The position numbers and the translations under genes are program-made. 64,000 nucleotides of DNA from Chaetoderma sp. LZ-2023a (taxonomy: Eukaryota > Mollusca > Caudofoveata > Chaetodermatida > Chaetodermatidae): positions 32,997,733 through 33,061,732 of the forward strand of contig CM067367.1 in NCBI GenBank assembly GCA_034401795.1, given 5' to 3'. The notes under the pieces were generated by a model. That model was not told where the DNA came from, did no database searches, and saw only the letters and a program-made list of their open reading frames with translations. Positions within the stretch are counted from its first letter, which is position 1; each line of letters begins with the position of its first letter. Positions 58,618-64,000 of this stretch are shown piece by piece.

Positions 58618-60430
58618 AACAAGAGGCCCAAGGGGCCTGTGTTGCTCACCTGGAGCACAATCACTTTTTGTCAAAATTGTTGGTGGGTGGTCTAGCAGTC
58701 TTTTAAATGAGTTTGTGGACATTTTTGCAAGTGCAATATGTCCGCCAAACACACTACATTTCAATTGGCCCACGGCGCCCATGTTTTTTTGATGGATCAA
58801 CTTCCTTTGAACAAATCTTAATGTCCCAAATTTGGGCCTGATCCCTTCAGGGGTTCTGGAGGAGTCGTTTTCGGGAAAACTAGGTCATCTAAGATGGTCG
58901 CCGAACCATTTGGTCAATCAAGTCCTCTTGAACAAACTTGGCTTACCTCTTGCCCTGGATGAAGATTTCCCAAGCGGTTTCGGAGAAGATTTTTAAAGCC
59001 CTTTCCTATTTCGGGCAAATTGGCCGATCGGGTTCATTTGAACAAACTTGGATCCCTATGTCCTAAAGGATGCGTCCTGCCAAACATAATTGAAATCGGC
59101 CTAGTTGTTCTCGAGAAGACATTTTAAATTTCCCATTGCTTTAGCATGGGAGCATTTGATGAGAAAATTATCCAAGATGGCCGTCAAACTGTTTATCCGA
59201 CAATTTTGAAAATAGCAAATTTGAGCCCAGAATACCCAAAAACATATACAGAACCAATTTTGGCCCCAAAATCCATCGAATAAAGAAATCCAATATGGTC
59301 GCCAAACAGGCTACATTTTGATTGGCCCGCGGCGGCCATGTTTTTTGAAGGAGCAAATTCCCTTGAACAACCTTTAATGCCCTTAGTCCCTGATCATATC
59401 TTCCAAATTTCGGCCTGATCCCTTTAGCGGTTCTGGAGAAGTGGTTTTCGGGAAAACTAGGTCATCCAAGATGGCCGCCGAACCATTCTGTCAATCAAGT
59501 CATCTTGAGCAAACTTGGCTTACGTCTTTCCCTAGATGAGGTTTCATAAGTTTTGAATCGATCCCCCCAAGCGATTTCGGAGATTTTTTAGACATTTCCT
59601 AGAATCGGCCAAAATCCAAGATGGCCACCGGCCAAATTAGCCGATCAGCTTCATTTGAACAAACTTGGATTCCTATGCCCTAAGGATGCTTCCTCCAAAA
59701 AATAATTGTAATCAGCCTAGTAGTTCTCCAGAAAACACCATTTTAAATTTCCCATTGCTTTAGTATGGGCGCCGGGAAAATAATCCAAGATGGCCGTCAA
59801 ACTGTTTATCCGACAGTTTCGAAAATGGCAAATTTGAGCTCAAAATACCCAAACCCATATATAGAACCAATTTCGGCCTCAGAATCCATCAAATAAAAAA
59901 AACCAATATGGCCGCCAAACACATTACATTTTGATTGGCCCATGGCAGCCATGTTTTTTGACGGATTAACTTCCCTTGAACAAACTTTAATAGCCCTTAG
60001 TCCCGGATCATTTCCCCCAACTTTCGGCCCGATCCCTTCAGCGGTTCTGGAGAATAAATTGTTTTTTGGAAAACTAGGTCATACAAGATGGCTACCGAAC
60101 CATTTGGTCATTCAAGTCTTCTTGAACACACTTCGCTTACCTCTTACCCTAGATGCTGTTTCATGAGTTTTGAATCGATTCCTCAAGTGGTTTCGGAGAA
60201 GATTTTTAAAGAAGTTTCCCAAAATCTGCCGAAATCCAAGATGGCCACCGGCCAAATTGGCTGATTGGCTCCATTTGAACAAACTTGGATCCCTATGCCC
60301 TAAGGATGAATCCTGCCATATATAATTGAAATCGGCCCAGTAGTTATTGAAAAGTAGCCGTTTAAAGGAAAAATTGATGGATGGACGACGGATGGACACA
60401 CGACGGACGGTTGCCAGGTGAGCTAAAAAT
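58618..60430 (+). mobile_element. Family G element, most complete copy
   Basis: From AACAAGAGGCCCAAGGGGCC and GCTCACCTGG to GATGGATGGACGACGGATGG, GACGGACGG and CCAGGTGAGCTAAAAAT. Repeated phrases with ATCCAAGATGGCC occur at about 59172, 59469, 59619, 59787 and 60235. Open frames up to 110 residues cross it but vary between copies, so I do not call them genes. Confidence 0.88.
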
Positions 60431-60514
60431 CGACAAAAATCCAAGAGGGCCAGCGGCCAAATCGGCTCCGTTTGAACAACGCTATATAGCTACAACACAG
60501 ACAGCTTTGTCGGC

Positions 60515-60870
60515 TTTATGAAGGGATCCATTTCTAACTAACCACACACCCATGCCTTTCTAACTAAGCTCCGCCAATTCTTTACGAGTATTGGAATCGA
60601 TTTATATACCGTAAATACGGAATTCCAAGAATCCCAATTTCAAGATACTATACAGGTAAGCTGGTTAATACTTTGAAACTGATTTGACTGGTGGATGTTG
60701 CTGCCATAGGTAGCAATAACTACCAGTTAAATTAGTTTCAAATTATTCAACAAATGTTTATTAAATTGTAAATATATCAGACATACAATTCATACACTTG
60801 ACACACTTTTCAATGTTCAAGACAGATTTATAATACGTCATTGTGATTGTTACGTCAGCCACCTACTATG
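60515..60870 (-). mobile_element. Family B MITE, diverged
   Basis: AAGCTCCGCCAATTC, GATACTATACAGGTAAGCTG, then a good hairpin around TGCTGCCATAGGTAGCA and TACGTCATTGTGATTGTTAC. The ends do not match AATGGACC clearly. Confidence 0.78.
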
Positions 60871-60899
60871 TACTCTGACTCACGACTTAAATCACTATA

Positions 60900-61030
60900 A
60901 ATTGTCACTGAAAATCTGATGAGTCGACACCGAATTTAATAGCTAACGAGTCACAACTAAAATCATGAGTTGCAACTAAAACCATGATGAGTCGCTACTA
61001 AAAACATGATGTTTCATAACCCCAAATTTC
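60900..61030. repeat. Short repeats with ATGAGTCGC
   Basis: ATGAGT(C/T)GC(A/T)ACTAAAA and CATGATGAGTC recur four times with variation. Confidence 0.6.
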
Positions 61031-61135
61031 CCTAGGTGACATTACTCTATGCTAGGTCCTATTAACTCATTTATGGATGAGTAAAATTTTTTCAAGATAT
61101 ATATTTATATTGCTTATTATGGAAAATGTCAGGCC

Positions 61136-61535
61136 TAAACTGCCATCTGGAGTTCCCAAGATTGAAAAATGTCCATTTACAGATAATGAAAATATTGTTC
61201 TTTTAAAATTTACTACGTGATATATAGAGCCAGTAATTCAAGCGGTAACTTTTCAAAAATAGTCTTCTCTTGGTCTACAAAATGGACATTTCTAAAAAGC
61301 ACAGTGTAGACCATTTTTCGGACAATTTGTCCATTAACAAGTTTATTAACCATGTACCACTCAAGTCGGACAAATATGGCTTCAGCAGTGGGCTTCATAA
61401 ATGTCCATTTGCAGTTTTGAAAACTTACATCTGGAATGATTGCCTTGATACCCGAGCCCGTCATAATCATTCCAGTGATAAATTTTCAAAAACAATCTTT
61501 TCTTGGTCGAAATGGACAAATAAATTTGAGGGTTA
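61136..61535. mobile_element. Two family A MITEs
   Basis: 61136-61345 (left apex lost, ATATATAGAGCCAGTAATTC) and 61345-61535 (left arm shortened, CTTGATACCCGAGCCCGTCA). They meet at GTTTATTAACCATG. Confidence 0.78.
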
Positions 61536-61591
61536 ATACAAACAAGCTGAGCGTGAGACTGTCATTACTGGCTCCATCCTGTCCAGTGATT

Positions 61592-61829
61592 ATTAAACCT
61601 TTAATGGTCAAGTCGGCCAAAACTGGCCGCTGCAGTGGTCTTGAGGAACATCCATTTGCAGGCCAAGAGAACTCTTTTTGAAGATTTACCACTGGAATGA
61701 CTGGTTCGATTATCGTGCCAGTCATTCCAGTGCGAGATTTTCAAAATAGTCTTCTCTTGCCTTGCAAATGGACAATCAATAAGAACATTTTTAGATTTTT
61801 GTCACAGAATTTGACGACTAAAGGGTTAA
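61592..61829. mobile_element. Family A MITE
   Basis: TTAAACCTTTAATGGTCAAG to CGACTAAAGGGTTAA. Apex GGTTCGATTATCGTGCC. Confidence 0.9.
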
Positions 61830-61947
61830 TCTTTGCAAATTATTCTAACACCATCCTTTATTCACCTAATTGTCTCACAGCTCACTGCAAGCAGCCAGCT
61901 CCTTACAAAATTCTGAGTTAGTGCTTAGATCAAAGATGTGGACCATT

Positions 61948-62183
61948 TTAACCATTTAATGGTCATACCGGCCATAACCAGCCTCTGCTATGGTCTTGTG
62001 GAATGTTCATTTACAGGTCAAGAAAATACAATTTTTAAACATTTACCATGGAATGTCTGGCTCAATAAAAGAGCCAGTCATTCCAGTGATAAATTTTCAA
62101 AAATTCTATTCTCTTGACCTGTAAATGGACATTCAATAAGAAAATATTAAATTTTTTTTTTAAATTTGATCATTAAAGGGTTA
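61948..62183. mobile_element. Family A MITE
   Basis: TTAACCATTTAATGGTCATA to CATTAAAGGGTTA. Apex GGCTCAATAAAAGAGCC. Confidence 0.9.
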
Positions 62184-62225
62184 CTTCACACATTAACGTT
62201 TTCAAATTCCTTATGAATGTTAGGA

Positions 62226-62312
62226 ATTTAAATGTACTGTTGAATATTTTGCTAAAAGCAGCCACAATTAGAGGTCAAATTAGTTTCAAAATATTCGACA
62301 GTTTTTGTGTAT
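62226..62312. repeat. B-type foldback core, asymmetric
   Basis: GTACTGTTGAATATTTTG and mirror AGTTTCAAAATATTCGACAG around AAGCAGCCACAATTAGAGGT. Confidence 0.65.
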
Positions 62313-62389
62313 ATTTATTCATCTTGAAATTGAGACGCTAGAATTTTAAGGGCCAGTTAACTGATTTATTGCCTTTATCAATCTATCTA

Positions 62390-62391
<2 letters not shown>

Positions 62392-62474
<83 letters not shown>
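62392..62474. repeat. (TA)n microsatellite
   Basis: About 83 bp of TA after three CTAT units. Confidence 0.95.
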
Positions 62475-62477
<3 letters not shown>

Positions 62478-62494
62478 TGATAACTAAGGGGAAA

Positions 62495-62611
62495 CCAAAT
62501 ACAGGAAGGCAGCAAAGGCTTCGTCATATTTATAATTTCAAAATATTTAACACAATATGTTATACATCGTAAAGAAAATTCTTTTTCAGGGACTCGCTGT
62601 TGAAAGGGTTA
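62495..62611. repeat. Family E right half
   Basis: GGCAGCAAAGGCTTCGTC, TTTCAAAATATTTAACAC and CTTTTTCAGGGACTCGCTG, ending GAAAGGGTTAA. The left half is replaced by the TA array. Confidence 0.65.
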
Positions 62612-63253
62612 AAAGCGCACTGATGTGGGTATATGTGTATGTACATACATATTTTATGTACATGTAATCCTATGAGTTATGGCTATAGGCTAAGTACAGC
62701 ACTGTGATTATTCTCCTGATATTGTGTTATGTATGTATAATGTTGAAATGTATGACAATTAGATTTATAAATTATAGCATTGGATCTGCCAAATAAATGT
62801 ATTATATAATTCCTAGATGCGAATGGTGTTCATTTTTTTTTTAATGGTGATGCAGTGCACAATAGCAACAGCTTACAGCAACAAAAAACATTGTTTCGAA
62901 ATTAATACCGGATAACAAACCGATCAAGACATTCAGAGCTAAAAGGAAGATTTGTAGCAAATTATATACTTATGTCTCCCTAATAGCTATGTATGTGGCA
63001 TAATTATGCCTATTGTCCAGTTCAACGCGTAATCAACAGGACAAGAACACAAGAGCTTAGACAGGTACATGCTTAGCAAGCAAGTTCGTGTTGATTAGTT
63101 CTAAGTGGACAATGTCAGGACCACAATAACAATGGGCCAAGGCCACAATAACAATGGGCCAAGACCACAATAACAAAAGAACACTTAAATAGAATTAATA
63201 TTGAACATGTAGAGGGTGGAATTTTCTGGCATACCTAGTTATATTATAACTCA
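62612..63253. other. Spacer with a 22-bp tandem repeat
   Basis: CCACAATAACAATGGGCCAA occurs in three units at about 63120-63178. No gene recognised. Confidence 0.55.
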
Positions 63254-63481
63254 TTAACCTTTTAACACTCAAATTTGTTAAAACAAATTAAAATTTTCTC
63301 ATAGAAAATGTCCATTTGCAGTTCATAAGATTGGTTTTGAAAAATTTACCTCTTGAATGACTGGCTCGATTATCGAGCAAGTCATTTCAGTGGTAAATTT
63401 TCAAAAATAGTCCTTGTTCTGCAAAAGGACATTTCTCAAGACCAGTGCAGAATCCATTTTTGACTGTATTAAAACGGTTAA
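63254..63481. mobile_element. Family A MITE
   Basis: TTAACCTTTTAACACTCAAA, apex GGCTCGATTATCGAGCA, right end GTATTAAAACGGTTA. Confidence 0.88.
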
Positions 63482-63524
63482 AAAATTAACCCTTTAATTT
63501 TTTATAGTGTAGAGAGTATTCTAT

Positions 63525-63790
63525 TTAATATTTAAAAAATAATTTGACTTGGGAGCTGTTGCTGCCTATGGTGTTAGCCCTATTACCCGCCTTTTGTTGG
63601 GAGATAGACAACGCATCTCATAATTAAGTCGACTTGTGAGGAAGACATCAGTTCTCTGCTCCTGTACACAGTACAGCTCAGAAATAATGTAAAATGTTCC
63701 CAAAATAAAAAGAAATACCGCTCAATATATTGGACTTAATTTGACTGAAAGCCATTAGCATAGCTTTCAATCAAATTAGGCAAGTCATAA
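63525..63790. repeat. Foldback scraps (B- and F-like)
   Basis: 63525-63572 is a half core (ACTTGGGAGCTGTTGCTGCC). 63665-63785 has CACAGTACAGCTCAGAAAT, then GGACTTAATTTGACTGAAAG with its mirror around GCCATTAGCATAGC. Confidence 0.6.
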
Positions 63791-63901
63791 AAAAAATGTA
63801 TTGTCCTCTCCCGACCCTGGTCAGTAATGGCCAGAGTTGGGTAGGTATGTAGGGAAATTCTTTTTTTACCAACTGACATGAATGAAAATACAAAATTGAA
63901 T

Positions 63902-64000
63902 TTAACCCTTACCACTCTGATGTCAAAATTAAATTAAACGATGAACTGGTGTTTATATTTCAACAAATTTGGTGCACAATAGTGCTGTCGTAGACAGTAA
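63902..64000. mobile_element. Family C MITE, cut by the window edge
   Basis: TTAACCCTTACCACTCTGAT, AAATTAAACGATGAACTGGT and an apex at TAGTGCTGTCGTAGACAG. Only the left half is inside the window. Confidence 0.8.

Noticed and set aside
60112-60444. 110-residue - frame and similar long frames in family G
   Set aside because: Frames are not shared between G copies and contain no domain; they arise from repeated GC-richer phrases.
62369-62572. Tyr-Ile repeat frame
   Set aside because: Translation of the TA microsatellite.
63560-63620. Possible exon ending GGCGG|GTAATA on the - strand
   Set aside because: Phase would fit the TENT4 exon 2 start, but the translation shows no similarity to the expected N-terminal region.

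Overview
This is animal nuclear DNA: about 64 kb, AT-rich, intron-bearing and packed with repeats. It carries parts of two conserved metazoan genes. The repeat content (dense hairpin MITEs, minisatellite-bearing inverted-repeat elements, broken LINEs) and the protein sequences suggest a marine invertebrate, most likely a lophotrochozoan such as a mollusc. That placement is an inference from style, not a proven assignment.

Gene layout. On the + strand, 1733-2124 is the last coding exon of an ACSF3-type acyl-CoA (malonyl-CoA) synthetase; the rest of the gene lies to the left of the window. On the - strand, ten exons between 53702 and 33199 join in one unbroken frame to give 682 residues of a TENT4-type non-canonical poly(A) polymerase (PAPD5/PAPD7, Trf4 family). 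Its catalytic core and C-terminal tail are complete. The N-terminal exon or exons were not found and probably lie beyond 64000. The two genes converge, with about 31 kb between their stop codons, and I see no other host gene there.

Repeat layout. The dominant element (family A here) is a roughly 190-250 bp hairpin MITE with TTAA-CCC...GGG-TTAA ends and a near-perfect palindromic core. More than fifty whole or partial copies occur, many of them inside TENT4 introns and some within 25-70 bp of its splice sites. A second TTAA-CCC family with a different core (C) has six copies. Further foldback families (B, D, E, F) share a related AT-rich palindrome whose apex reads GTTGCTGCC or close to it, but carry different outer ends. 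Larger elements built of short degenerate direct repeats (family G at 8.1-9.9, 12.9-14.5, 22.8-24.4, 49.6-50.4 and 56.5-60.4 kb, and an unrelated 0.76 kb element at 41.8-42.5 kb) have AGGTGAGC or TGTCCCCCGAC terminal inverted repeats and a GATGG/GACGG-rich tail.

Two decayed LINEs are present: one on + (3.8-6.3 kb), split by two family B MITEs, and one on - (10.0-11.9 kb). Nested insertions give relative ages: A and a 401-bp element went into G, B into the LINE, and A next to or into A and C. Nothing resembling an LTR element, retrovirus or Polinton was recognised.
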